A program made the translations under genes and the position numbers. Positions 43,199-52,520 of a DNA stretch of 64,000 nt are shown here, one piece after another. How positions within the stretch are numbered: the stretch's first letter is position 1; each line of letters starts with the position of its first letter. Source of the DNA: SIAF01 sp046152955 (GTDB taxonomy: Bacteria > Planctomycetota > Planctomycetia > Planctomycetales > Planctomycetaceae); assembly GCA_046152955.1 (NCBI GenBank), contig JBJXGA010000381.1, positions 1 through 64,000 of the forward strand, given 5' to 3'. The notes beneath the pieces were generated by a model, which had not been told where the DNA came from, did not search any database, and was given only the letters and a program-made list of their open reading frames with translations.

Positions 43199-45250
43199 TC
43201 AACCAATGATCACGCGCGGCCGCCGATTGGAATCGGGCTCGGCTCTGCGAATCAGCTCGCGGACCATCCACGGGATGTTCCCCTCGCCAAAGAGCAGAAA
43301 ACTCAAATTGGCCGCCAGGGGCGACTCGTTCGACCAGCCGAAATGCAATTCCGGGGGGCGTCCGACGCGCCCCATCGCCAGGCCGATCGAGGCCAATACA
43401 TGTGCGACCGAGACGCACCGCGACACCTGGATCAGCGTCGCGCCATTCTCGCGCGTGACGCGCATCAGCGGATGTTGCACAAAATCGCTGGTGTCTCCCA
43501 GGTGCGCTTCGACGAGAATGATCGGCGTTTGGGCGGGCAGGCGATGCCGTTCCCGGATCGCCTCTTCCTTCTCCGCCCGGGAGTGCCACCCAGGGCGGTG
43601 CGGGACCAGCACCTGAAACTCCATTTGGCAGCACTCTTCCCAGAGTCGCCGCGATGGGTCATCGACAAACTCAAACCCGCTGAAGCGGATTTCCGTGCTC
43701 CGGATCCATCGTGAAACGATCGATGTGCAGAACATTCCGGCCCCCAGCCCCAGGGCGATTTCCAGGCCGGCGCGGCTGATCACGAGGGTTACAAGAGTCA
43801 TCGACAAAAAGAACAACAGCGCCGCCGCCGCCGGATAGACCATCAGCCTTCGCGCCCAGCGGGTGTCAGATGCCGACGGCGACGCCTGTTGCCGCAGGGC
43901 CAGCCATCCGGCCAGTGCGCCCCCCGAGAGCAACACCAACACACTGGTGGCGTAGACCCATTGCAAAGCCGCTACGTGTGCTCGAAAGAGAATCACCACC
44001 ACGAGTACGACGAAGTTGAAGAACCGCATCTTGACCCCCAACCGGCGAGCCCAGTCCAGTTCCATCCCGAAACGCTGCAGCGATTCGGGGACGAAATCGC
44101 GGAGGGCGATGGCGACGCACGCGCCGGCCAGGCACAGGATGCTGATCGTGCTCAGGTCGTACAGCGTGCCGAACACGGGGCCGAACAGCGGGTTGATCGA
44201 TTCCCCCGCTGAGCCGTCGGCCAATCCTCCGCCATGCGCCAGGTAGGCCAGCGCCCGATGGACCGCCGGCCCTCCCTCTTGAAACGCCGACATGGGAGTC
44301 AGAATCGTGGTGATCGTGACAGCCGTCGGCGCCAGCACCGACATCATGCATGCGGCCATCACCAGCAACTTGCGCATGTTCCGAATCCGCACACGCGGTT
44401 CGCGCGGGTCGTCCGTGTCGTCGCCCCGCACCAGCGGGACGACTGCCATGCACAGTTCGAAACCGCTCAAGCCCAGAGCGACATACGGAAACGAGACCAG
44501 CGCCATTTGGAGAAACCTGGCGATCGACAAAGGGCCGCGGACCCCGGCCTCCTGACGCAGGTCGACCAGCGCCGTGTGCCACCAGTCGTCGACCAGTCCG
44601 CGCCCCTCCCCCGCCAGAAACGCAACGCCGCTCACCAGGACAACCAGTGTGAGGGCCAGGTACACGGCGACCACCAGCGCCGCGACGCGCAGGAACCAGC
44701 GCGTCGCGCCGCGCCGCCAGACTTCCCACAGCCCCAGCGTCAAAATCGAGAACAGCAGCGTGACCGCCAGATGCCGGTCGCACTGCCCCACCAGCCACTG
44801 CCACCAGGGGTGTGTCCACCAGGTCTCGGGATGCCAATGCGCGTCCAGCCAGGAGTCGACATGCGCCCGAAAAAGCGGGTTCGCGCGGACATGCTCCGCG
44901 GCGTCCGCGACCGACAAGTTTTGCGTGACGACATAGTCGGTCGCGACGAACGCCAGGAGCAACAGGACCAGCAGTTTGCCGCGCCAACCGGGGACCAGGT
45001 GTTCGAGCAACCCCGATGCCCCCCGTCCGTGCGGAGAGCGGCCCACGAGGTACAAATACAACGGGAGCGCCCCCAGCAGCGTGACGGCAGCAACGACAAG
45101 CGCCGCCAAGGGAGCGAGCGGACCGACTCCCTGAACCGCCAGCGACGGGAGGTAGGCGAGCGTGCTGAAATAATCCAGCCCGATCAGCCCCAGCACCAGC
45201 CACCAGGCACTGGCAACCGGCTTTTCAGAAGGTGAGGTGGGACGCGACAT
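43199..45250 (-). CDS. APC-type amino acid permease-like transporter with C-terminal soluble domain
   Basis: This 682-residue protein starts at ATG 45250; no good ribosome site is visible. It has about twelve membrane helices, beginning WWLVLGLIGLDYFSTLAYLP, which matches the first helix of the APC superfamily with its unwound GLDY segment. Later helices include LLVLLLLAFVATDYVVTQNL and FPYVALGLSGFELCMAVVPL (substrate-site helix 6-like). About 150 residues of hydrophilic domain follow the last helix (QVLVPHRPGWHSRAEKEEAI). Such C-terminal domains occur in a planctomycete and bacterial permease subgroup. The transported compound is not deducible. Confidence 0.85.
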   Translation of the reverse strand: MSRPTSPSEKPVASAWWLVLGLIGLDYFSTLAYLPSLAVQGVGPLAPLAALVVAAVTLLGALPLYLYLVGRSPHGRGASGLLEHLVPGWRGKLLVLLLLAFVATDYVVTQNLSVADAAEHVRANPLFRAHVDSWLDAHWHPETWWTHPWWQWLVGQCDRHLAVTLLFSILTLGLWEVWRRGATRWFLRVAALVVAVYLALTLVVLVSGVAFLAGEGRGLVDDWWHTALVDLRQEAGVRGPLSIARFLQMALVSFPYVALGLSGFELCMAVVPLVRGDDTDDPREPRVRIRNMRKLLVMAACMMSVLAPTAVTITTILTPMSAFQEGGPAVHRALAYLAHGGGLADGSAGESINPLFGPVFGTLYDLSTISILCLAGACVAIALRDFVPESLQRFGMELDWARRLGVKMRFFNFVVLVVVILFRAHVAALQWVYATSVLVLLSGGALAGWLALRQQASPSASDTRWARRLMVYPAAAALLFFLSMTLVTLVISRAGLEIALGLGAGMFCTSIVSRWIRSTEIRFSGFEFVDDPSRRLWEECCQMEFQVLVPHRPGWHSRAEKEEAIRERHRLPAQTPIILVEAHLGDTSDFVQHPLMRVTRENGATLIQVSRCVSVAHVLASIGLAMGRVGRPPELHFGWSNESPLAANLSFLLFGEGNIPWMVRELIRRAEPDSNRRPRVIIG

Positions 45251-45760
45251 GGGGAGACAATACGAACAAGTGTTCGATTTGGAAACAAACAGGCCGGAGC
45301 GCCCGGACCAACCGGCGAAGCGCGTGCCCGACGCCGAGGAGCGCACGAATGGCTCGGTCTGCTTCACTCAGAACGGACCGGGATGGGGCGCGGTTCAAGG
45401 AGGTGTGCAGGGCGGTATTCGCCGGTTGTCGAGCGCATCCTGGCCGTGCTGCTGTAGTTCAGCCTTGGCAAAGCCGTCTTCGAGCAAAAGGATCCAATGG
45501 AGCGTCCTTGTGTTTCAAAAAGGTCGGTGAGCCTTGATTGATGAGGATTGGAAAGGGTTACCGAGCACTTGCACCGCTGGGCTGTGCCCAATGTCTGATA
45601 CCGCGCCCGGGCAGAAAAATCATTGCAACCGGTCAGGTCGTTGGGTAGACTGCCGACGATGTGAGTTGACGTCGAGAGTTGCGCCGCGCCGCTGCCATAC
45701 GGCTGCACCGGTGATCGATCGCAAAATCAAGTTGTTGCACAACACCAGGGGACACACACA
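45251..45760. other. Spacer between permease and PEP-CTERM-like genes
   Basis: About 510 bases, divergently flanked, with no supported gene. I see no clear hairpin or repeat. Promoters for both flanking genes are expected. Confidence 0.35.
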
Positions 45761-46348
45761 ATGAGCAAAATGGTGGTCTTTGCCGGAGTAGTGCTCACCG
45801 CATTGGTGAGCGGCGGTTCCGTCCGGGCGAACCTGATCGTCAACGGGGGGTTTGAGGAGAGTTCCGTGTTCGAGTTGCCGGACGGGTGGGACCATGATGG
45901 AGCGTTCGTCTCCGACAGCAGCCTGTCGTTTTTCGGCGGGTGGGGACCACGCAGCGGAAACCAGTACGCCGCGTTCGGCTTCGTCGGTTCCCTGGGAACG
46001 ATCAGCCAGACCCTCACCACCGAGGTGGGCAAACCGTATCTGTTTGAGTTCTACACCGCCAGCGATGGCAACACCCCCAATGGGTTTCAGGCCTGGTGGA
46101 ATGGGACGCTGCTCAGCGACGAGGTGGACATTCCCCAGCAGAATTACCAGCGGCACGCGTTCGTGGTGGAGGGGACCGGAACGGACGTGATCGTTCTGGC
46201 GGGGCGCGATGATCCCGGCTGGCAAAGCCTGGACGACGTAAGCGTCACAAGACTCCCGGAACCGGCGCCGCTGGCCTGCCTGGCAGGAGCCGTGTTGACG
46301 CTCGCCGGTCAGTGGCGACGGCGGTCCCGAGGCGCCCCAACGGCGTGA
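45761..46348 (+). CDS. Exported PEP-CTERM-like protein with NGGFE beta-sandwich domain
   Basis: This 195-residue protein starts at ATG 45761 with AGGGGA upstream. After a signal peptide (MSKMVVFAGVVLTALVSGGS) it begins NLIVNGGFEESSVFELPDGW, the typical opening of a beta-sandwich domain common in PEP-CTERM proteins. It ends with LPEPAPLACLAGAVLTLAG followed by QWRRRSRG. This has the three PEP-CTERM elements: a PEP motif, a hydrophobic helix and an Arg-rich end. Exosortase would cleave here and attach the protein to the envelope. Surface export is likely; its ligand is unknown. Confidence 0.8.
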   Translation: MSKMVVFAGVVLTALVSGGSVRANLIVNGGFEESSVFELPDGWDHDGAFVSDSSLSFFGGWGPRSGNQYAAFGFVGSLGTISQTLTTEVGKPYLFEFYTASDGNTPNGFQAWWNGTLLSDEVDIPQQNYQRHAFVVEGTGTDVIVLAGRDDPGWQSLDDVSVTRLPEPAPLACLAGAVLTLAGQWRRRSRGAPTA

Positions 46349-46474
46349 TCGCCGGGCTGCCACGTGCCGGACGTCGGCCCGGACTTCAGGATTATTTTTC
46401 TTTCGATCGGCCGCCTTGCGGGATGCCCTATCGCGCTCCCCGGCGGTTTCCTGACTTTCAACGAGGAATAACTC

Positions 46475-48352
46475 ATGCAACGGTTGATGCGGTGTGGATT
46501 GGCGGGTTTGATGGCGGTCCTGTTGGCGATCACGGATTCGTCGCAGGCTCTGGCTCAGCAATTGACGGTGGACATCGTCAACAACTCGGGAAAGGCCGAT
46601 AGCGACGTCTACCTGATGCTGACGGGAGACAATACGGCGATTGTCGATACCGACAAGCTGATCGTCAATCAGCCGCAGACCCTGGCCCAGATCGGAAACA
46701 CCTTCAACGCCACAAAAATCTCCTCCGCGCGACTGGTGTTTTCGTTCTACAGCTCGGTCCCTTCCAATCCCGCGCCCGAGCCCAATACGTACCCGGTGCG
46801 GTTCGACAAGATGGAAATCACCTATCCCGGCAATCCGGCCGCCTGCAACCTGACCGCAGTGGACTTTTTTGGCATCCCGTTCAAGCTCGAATCACTCGAT
46901 GCGAACGGAGTCGTCCTGGGTACCCGGACGTATTACTCGTCGGCCAATACCTTGCGGACGCAGCTCCAGGCGCTGGTTGATCCGACGCAGATCAATAATG
47001 TCAAGATCATGACCACGTCTCCCCCTGACAAGATCGAGGTGGCCCGGATTGTCTCTCCTTCCAAGACGACCGCCACCGGGGCTTATGCGGCACTGCAAAA
47101 GTACGTTGATTCCGTGAAAGGCAAGCCGATCGCCATCAATGGGCAATTCTTTGGCACTCCCTTCAGTCTGTACAACATGACCGGCACGTTTTCGGCAACC
47201 GATTCGACGATCACGCTGACGGGCAAGATCACAACCAACAACGTGGCCGCGAACGCCACGCCGCTCAAGGTTTACGGTCCGAAGCCTCCGACGAATCCGG
47301 GTTCGGGATTCAACTGGCAGTCGATGGCGGACGCCATCTATTCCAATGACGGCACGTATTACCTGGTGAATGGCACGACGGAGACGCCGCACAAGGTGAG
47401 CGACAATGACGTCTACTCCGCCATTTATCGCGATCTGTTGGCCGGGTTTGCCCTGGGATATGTCAACAGCGTCTATCCCAACAATTCCAACAGCTCGACC
47501 TGGTGGGCCAAGTTGCCGTTTGCCAGCGCGCGGGGAGGCAAAGACACCTATTTCAACCAGTATGCTTCGGCCATCCAGTTGAATTCCGACGCCTACGGCT
47601 TCCCCTTTGCCGACACGCAAAAGAAAGTGTTGCTCGATCTCAATCAGTCCAAGAAATTGCGGATCACGATTCTCCCCGACGACATCCTGGATGCGCCGGT
47701 GATCACCAGCATTGCGCCGACCAACAATTCGCTGACCGTCAACTGGAACGCCGTACCGGGCGCCAATGGCTACCAGTTCACCGTGCGGCCCCCCCTCGAG
47801 GGAACCGTCATCAACACCGGAAACGTGACCTCCTACACGCTGACCGGACTCGCCCCCGGCACCCCCTACGCCTTGAGCTTGAAGGCGACCAACAGCATGA
47901 CCATGACCTCGTCTGAGGGACGACGGACCACCGCCGCGACGACGGGAACACCCGTCTCGATCACCGGAGACGCCCGCTGGCAATTCAACGTTCAGCTCAC
48001 CGGGCAATTCGCCGCCGGAGAGACGATCTCGATGAACGGCAAGGTGTATCCGATTCCCGCCGGGCTCAATCCGGCATTCCTGATCGCGGGGTCCGACAAC
48101 AGTGGGGTCCAGGGGGTTCGGAATTCCCAAAACAATTACGTGTTCACCTGGAAAGACAAGTCGGGGGCGATCCGCTTCAATTCCATTCTGTATGTCAAAC
48201 TGGGAGACTACGTTCCCATGAATGGCCAGTTGACGACCGTCGTCCAGGACTCGACCAGGACGTTCCTGTTCAACAACCAGCACATCCCCACCTACGGCAA
48301 CAACAATCCGTGGGTCATGTTCCTGTCGATCGAACCGCTCCAGCGTCAGTGA
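46475..48352 (+). CDS. GH64-like beta-1,3-glucanase with fibronectin type III domain
   Basis: This 625-residue protein starts at ATG 46475 after GAGGAATAACTC and has a signal peptide ending in SSQALAQ. The catalytic part looks like GH64 / thaumatin-like glucan endo-1,3-beta-glucosidases: QQLTVDIVNNSGKADSDVYL, then RFDKMEITYPGNPAACNLTA with VDFFGIPFKLES, and later LNSDAYGFPFADTQKKVLL. An FN3 domain follows near residues 407-490 (LTVNWNAVPGANGYQFTVR). A C-terminal beta domain ends the protein. The enzyme probably cuts beta-1,3-glucan outside the cell. Assignment rests on motif spacing rather than a search, and catalytic residues were not verified. Confidence 0.7.
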   Translation: MQRLMRCGLAGLMAVLLAITDSSQALAQQLTVDIVNNSGKADSDVYLMLTGDNTAIVDTDKLIVNQPQTLAQIGNTFNATKISSARLVFSFYSSVPSNPAPEPNTYPVRFDKMEITYPGNPAACNLTAVDFFGIPFKLESLDANGVVLGTRTYYSSANTLRTQLQALVDPTQINNVKIMTTSPPDKIEVARIVSPSKTTATGAYAALQKYVDSVKGKPIAINGQFFGTPFSLYNMTGTFSATDSTITLTGKITTNNVAANATPLKVYGPKPPTNPGSGFNWQSMADAIYSNDGTYYLVNGTTETPHKVSDNDVYSAIYRDLLAGFALGYVNSVYPNNSNSSTWWAKLPFASARGGKDTYFNQYASAIQLNSDAYGFPFADTQKKVLLDLNQSKKLRITILPDDILDAPVITSIAPTNNSLTVNWNAVPGANGYQFTVRPPLEGTVINTGNVTSYTLTGLAPGTPYALSLKATNSMTMTSSEGRRTTAATTGTPVSITGDARWQFNVQLTGQFAAGETISMNGKVYPIPAGLNPAFLIAGSDNSGVQGVRNSQNNYVFTWKDKSGAIRFNSILYVKLGDYVPMNGQLTTVVQDSTRTFLFNNQHIPTYGNNNPWVMFLSIEPLQRQ

Positions 48353-48402
48353 TCGCTCGCTCGACCGTCCATCCCTGCTCTCCCACCACGAGAATCCCCC
48401 CC

Positions 48403-49161
48403 ATGCAACTTCTGGAAATGACCTGGCCGCAAGTCGCGGCTCTGCCCAAGACCACTCCGGTGGTGGTTCCCGTGGCGGCGCTGGAACAGCATGGCCATCA
48501 CATGCCGGTTTTCACCGACAGTCTGCTGCTGGGGGAGGTGGTCCGCCGGGTCGTGGAGAATATGGACGACCGGGTGCTGTTTGTGCCGCTCACCTGGCTG
48601 GGAAACTCGGACCATCATCTCGATTTTCCCGGCACGCTGTCCGCCGCGCCCCGAGTGTACCTCGACTTGCTCTCGGGCCTCGTCGACAATTTGATCACGC
48701 ATGGATTTCAACGCATCCTCTTGCTCAACGGCCACGGAGGGAACATCGTCCCGGCGCAGCAGGCGACGTTTGAAGTGCGGCAGAGGCATCGCATGCGGAG
48801 CGATCTGTTGTTGCTCTCCGCCACCTATTGGACGCTGGGGGGCAAGCCCTACGAAGCCGATCCGGCGATCCAGCAGCGTCGAATGGGGCACGCCTGCGAA
48901 TGGGAAACGTCGATGATGTTGCGGATCCGTCCCGAGTTGGTCCGCAATCTGAATCAGGTGCAGGCGATGGAATTCGGGACTCCGTTTGACCCGGCCCACC
49001 GGGCCTGGATCACCAAGGACCGGACGGCGGTGGGGCATATCGGCGACCCGCAACAGGCCACGGCGGAAAAGGGGGAGACAATCTTCCGCACATTCACCGC
49101 CGACGTGATCTCTCTGCTGGAACGAATCATCGCCTGGGACGGCAAGTCGTGGGACGGCTAG
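48403..49161 (+). CDS. Creatininase-family amidohydrolase
   Basis: This 252-residue protein starts at ATG 48403, 50 bases after the glucanase stop. It has the creatininase metal-site motifs: VAALEQHGHHMPVFTD (Glu28, His30, Asp39 positions) and LLLNGHGGNIVPAQ with the invariant NGHGGN (109-114), followed by GHACEWETSMML with a metal-binding Glu. The family hydrolyses cyclic amides such as creatinine, or acts in riboflavin/F420 and other cofactor pathways. The substrate here is unknown. Length fits the family. Confidence 0.9.
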   Translation: MQLLEMTWPQVAALPKTTPVVVPVAALEQHGHHMPVFTDSLLLGEVVRRVVENMDDRVLFVPLTWLGNSDHHLDFPGTLSAAPRVYLDLLSGLVDNLITHGFQRILLLNGHGGNIVPAQQATFEVRQRHRMRSDLLLLSATYWTLGGKPYEADPAIQQRRMGHACEWETSMMLRIRPELVRNLNQVQAMEFGTPFDPAHRAWITKDRTAVGHIGDPQQATAEKGETIFRTFTADVISLLERIIAWDGKSWDG

Positions 49162-49201
49162 CGCGTGCTCAAGGAAGGGGGCTATGAAAGGGGGGGGAGC
49201 G

Positions 49202-49291
49202 ATGCTCTACACCGCGCTCCCTGGCCCGTTTGATCCGTCGGTGGAAGAACGGATCATCGACGCGGCGCATAGCGTGGTGAAGCCTCGGTGA
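49202..49291 (+). CDS. Doubtful 29-codon ORF with strong ribosome site
   Basis: A short frame follows a purine-rich GGGGGGGGAG stretch and encodes MLYTALPGPFDPSVEERI and IDAAHSVVKPR. It resembles only weakly the start of a TetR-type regulator (RxxIxDAA). It may be a remnant of a lost regulator or chance; no function is proposed. Confidence 0.15.
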   Translation: MLYTALPGPFDPSVEERIIDAAHSVVKPR

Positions 49292-49327
49292 GGTGTGCGA
49301 TCGCAAAGGTGCCACCCGACGTCGCAA

Positions 49328-52189
49328 TCACTTCCCTCCGGCGGCCCCTCCCGCACCGAAATCGCCCGCCGAAATGACCGAAAGCTGCTTGGCGCGCACG
49401 TGCTTTTGCAGCGCGGACCTGACGGCCGCCGGGGTGAGTGCGGCGATGTTCTTCTCCAGTGTGGAATAAAACTCCATCGTCTGGCCGTTGTACGAGGTGT
49501 TGGCCAGAATCGATGCCAGAAGCGCGTCGTCGGCGCGGCGGACCTGCTGTTGTTGCAGATAACCTTGGGTGGCGGCGGAGACTTCGCTGTCGGTTGGTCC
49601 CTCCTGGATCAGCTTCTGCAGCTCTTCCAGCGCGGCCTGGCGCACTTTGGCTATGTTGGCCGGGTTGCAGATCGCGGTCATCGACAATTGTGCCCGCGGA
49701 TCGTGGTGGCTGACTGACAGCCCCGAGCGGACGCCATAGGACAAGCCTTCCTTCTGCCGAATGCGGTTTCCCAGCCGACTGGACAGGCCGCTGCTTCCCA
49801 GGACGAAGTTGCCGATGACCAATGCCGGATAATTGTCGTCCGTCGTCATCATCGGGAACACCAGTCCGGCTGCATACACCGCGTTGGCTTTGTCGGGAGT
49901 GGCAATCGACGAGGCTGCCGGTGGAAGCTGCGTCGGAATCGGTTCCTCGACCCGGGAATAGGGACGGCTCGATTTCCAGCCCGCCAGCGCCTGACGGATG
50001 AGGGGGAGGATTTCATCAGGATCGAAATCCCCGACGATCGCCAATTCTCCCGCCTGGCTTCCGAGGTACTCTGTGTGCAGGCGACGGACCGCTTCGAGGG
50101 TACACGCCTCGATCCGCTCGATCTGTTCGGCAATCGACGGAGTATAGCGCACGTCCTCCGCCGGGAATGGAAACAGATGCCGCTGCAGCTCGTTCGTGGC
50201 CAGCGATTGCGGATCGGTCCGATTGGCTTCCAGGTCCGCCAGCATCTCCCGCTTGAGCAAGGCGAAATCATCATCCGGAAGGGCCGGTTCGCGGACCGTC
50301 TGGCGGAGCAGTTGCAGGACCTCACCAAGCGTCGCGCGGCGCGACTGGATGGAAAAGATCGCATGGCCCGCCTCTCCCGACGCCGTGATCTGCGACTTGA
50401 GGCGATCCAATTCGTCCCGGAACTGTTGCCGGTCGAGCTGACTCGTCCCCCGGAGCATAAGCTGTGGAAGCAGGTCGGCGGCTGCCGCCATCCCCTGGAG
50501 GTTCTCTTCGTTTCCATACCGCAGCGACAGGACGGCCCGCACGGCGTTGTCCCGAGTCTTTTTGGGAAGCAGCGCGATGCGGATTCCGTCGATAGTCAAC
50601 CGTTTCGTCCGCCGCTCGATGTTCTCCGGAGACAAATCAAAAGCCTCTCCGGCGGCGACCTGGGCGCGCCCCTGATAGCCCTCAACCAATTCGGCGACGT
50701 CGGGGCGCGGAGGGACCGGCGTCCGTTCCGATTTCTCGGTCGGGATGAACATCCCCACCGTCCGATTGCTCCGCGTCAGGTATTTTTCCGCGATCAGCCG
50801 CACTTCCTCCGCCGTCACCTGCTCCAGCCGATCCCGATACAGGAAGAACAACCGCCAGTCCCCCTGGCTGGCCCAGTTGCTCAGCGAGACGGCGAACTGC
50901 GTGGCGTTCCCCAGTTGCTGCTCCCATTGCTTGAGCAGTCGCTGCCTGGCCCGGGCGACTTCTTCTTCTGAGACGCCAGTTTCCGCGACACGTTCCACCT
51001 GGGCGATCAGCGTGTCACGTGCAGTTTCCAGCGAATCCCCTTTCTTCACTTCCGCCAGCACCGTCATCATTCCTGGCTCAAACCCTGGCGTGCAAAACCC
51101 TCCCACGCTGGCGGCCAGTTTGGATTCCACCAGTTCCTTGTAGAGCCGGCCGGTTACGTCGGTCGTCAGGATGCTGTTGAGGATCTGCACCGCCGCGAAT
51201 TCAGGATGCGATCCGGAAGGGATGTGATACACCAGTCCCACCATCCCGGTATCCCCCACGCGGCGGAGCGTCACGCTCCGTTCCCCATCCTGCGCTGGTT
51301 CTTCGGTGTAGGTCGGACGGAGTCGGCGTTCCGGACGGGGGAGGGCGCCAAATGTTGTCTGGACCAGCGCCAGCGCTTTGCCCTGGTCGAATTGTCCGGC
51401 GATGATCAACAGCGCGTTGTCGGGCTGGTAAAACCGGCGATAGAACTCGATCAAATTGTCGACCGGAACCCGTTCGATGTCGGTGCGGTTGCCAATCGTC
51501 CGCTTGCCGTAGTTGTGCCATTCGTAGGCCACGGCATTCATCCGCTGGATCAGGATGGCCGCCGGGCTGTTCTCCCCCCGTTCGAACTCGCTGCGCACAA
51601 CGGTGAATTCGCTGGCCAGATCCTCGGGCCGAATGGCGCTGTTGACCATCCGGTCCGCCTCCAGCGTCAGGGCGAATTCCAGATTCTCGTCGCTGGCGGG
51701 AAGGGTCTCGAAATAGTTGGTGCGATCGTTCGACGTCGTGCCATTGAAGACCGCTCCCCGATCCTGCAGCAATTTGGGAATCGCCTGGTGCGTGGGAGTT
51801 CCCTTGAAAACCATGTGTTCCAATAGGTGAGCCATCCCGGTTTCGCCGTACCCTTCGTGGCGGCTGCCGACGAACACCGTCAAATTGACCGTGACCGTCG
51901 GTTTTGACGGATCGGGGAACAGCAGCACCTTCAGCCCATTCGCCAGACGGTACTCGCTGATTCCCTCCACCGACGCACCAGCCTGGATTCCCTCGGGTAG
52001 CACGGCATTCCCCTGTGTGGTCTGAGTGGTCGTTTTCTTGGAACCGCCAGGTTGCCGCGGCCCCTCGTCGGCGAGGGCGCACACTGTGATCGGGACGCCG
52101 ACAACCGCCGCCAGCACCCCTCCCCAGGCCCATGCCACAATTCCTCTTGTGGTTCGAAGGCGAACAATGGAAGACTCAACCAGCGGCAT
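49328..52189 (-). CDS. M16-family zinc metallopeptidase (two-domain, pitrilysin-like)
   Basis: Start ATG 52189 gives 953 residues with an N-terminal hydrophobic export segment (GIVAWAWGGVLAAVVGVPIT). The N-terminal M16 unit has the inverted zinc motif HLLEH (His121, Glu124, His125 in MAHLLEHMVFKGTPTHQ) and the later FTVVRSEFERGE with the third zinc ligand region. The C-terminal unit is a second M16 fold (LRYGNEENLQGMAAAADLL) without a zinc motif, as in the family where it shapes the substrate chamber. It is probably a periplasmic oligopeptide-degrading protease. The gene is divergent from the beta-propeller gene at 52521. Confidence 0.92.
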   Translation of the reverse strand: MPLVESSIVRLRTTRGIVAWAWGGVLAAVVGVPITVCALADEGPRQPGGSKKTTTQTTQGNAVLPEGIQAGASVEGISEYRLANGLKVLLFPDPSKPTVTVNLTVFVGSRHEGYGETGMAHLLEHMVFKGTPTHQAIPKLLQDRGAVFNGTTSNDRTNYFETLPASDENLEFALTLEADRMVNSAIRPEDLASEFTVVRSEFERGENSPAAILIQRMNAVAYEWHNYGKRTIGNRTDIERVPVDNLIEFYRRFYQPDNALLIIAGQFDQGKALALVQTTFGALPRPERRLRPTYTEEPAQDGERSVTLRRVGDTGMVGLVYHIPSGSHPEFAAVQILNSILTTDVTGRLYKELVESKLAASVGGFCTPGFEPGMMTVLAEVKKGDSLETARDTLIAQVERVAETGVSEEEVARARQRLLKQWEQQLGNATQFAVSLSNWASQGDWRLFFLYRDRLEQVTAEEVRLIAEKYLTRSNRTVGMFIPTEKSERTPVPPRPDVAELVEGYQGRAQVAAGEAFDLSPENIERRTKRLTIDGIRIALLPKKTRDNAVRAVLSLRYGNEENLQGMAAAADLLPQLMLRGTSQLDRQQFRDELDRLKSQITASGEAGHAIFSIQSRRATLGEVLQLLRQTVREPALPDDDFALLKREMLADLEANRTDPQSLATNELQRHLFPFPAEDVRYTPSIAEQIERIEACTLEAVRRLHTEYLGSQAGELAIVGDFDPDEILPLIRQALAGWKSSRPYSRVEEPIPTQLPPAASSIATPDKANAVYAAGLVFPMMTTDDNYPALVIGNFVLGSSGLSSRLGNRIRQKEGLSYGVRSGLSVSHHDPRAQLSMTAICNPANIAKVRQAALEELQKLIQEGPTDSEVSAATQGYLQQQQVRRADDALLASILANTSYNGQTMEFYSTLEKNIAALTPAAVRSALQKHVRAKQLSVISAGDFGAGGAAGGK

Positions 52190-52520
52190 GATGCATTCTC
52201 CAACCGGACAACGGATCGAATCGGCCCGCTGGAGAATACCGGCTGAATTCTCCGCGGACAACCTCCAGCCCACGATCTCGTGAATGCCTGGAGCCAGCGC
52301 GTGCCGCAAGAATGAGCGCGGCGCCGACACGGGCCTCGGCCAGACCGTCTACCACAACACTCGGGAGTGTGCCGCTTTGTCAACGGATTGTAACTTCCGC
52401 CAAACGAGTGTCCCATTTGTCGCCGCGTTGAGTTATAACTCCCCTCGGCACAAGATCTGGGATGTCTGCCGCCGCGTGCGACAGCGATCACGAAGAACCA
52501 TTTGAATCCGGGAGTGTGCG
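52190..52520. promoter_or_regulatory. Divergent intergenic region with palindrome GAGTTATAACTC
   Basis: About 330 bases between M16 and beta-propeller genes hold both promoters. A perfect 12-base palindrome, GAGTTATAACTC, lies at 52430-52441, about 80 bases upstream of the propeller gene. It could be an operator or an extended -10 region. Confidence 0.35.
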
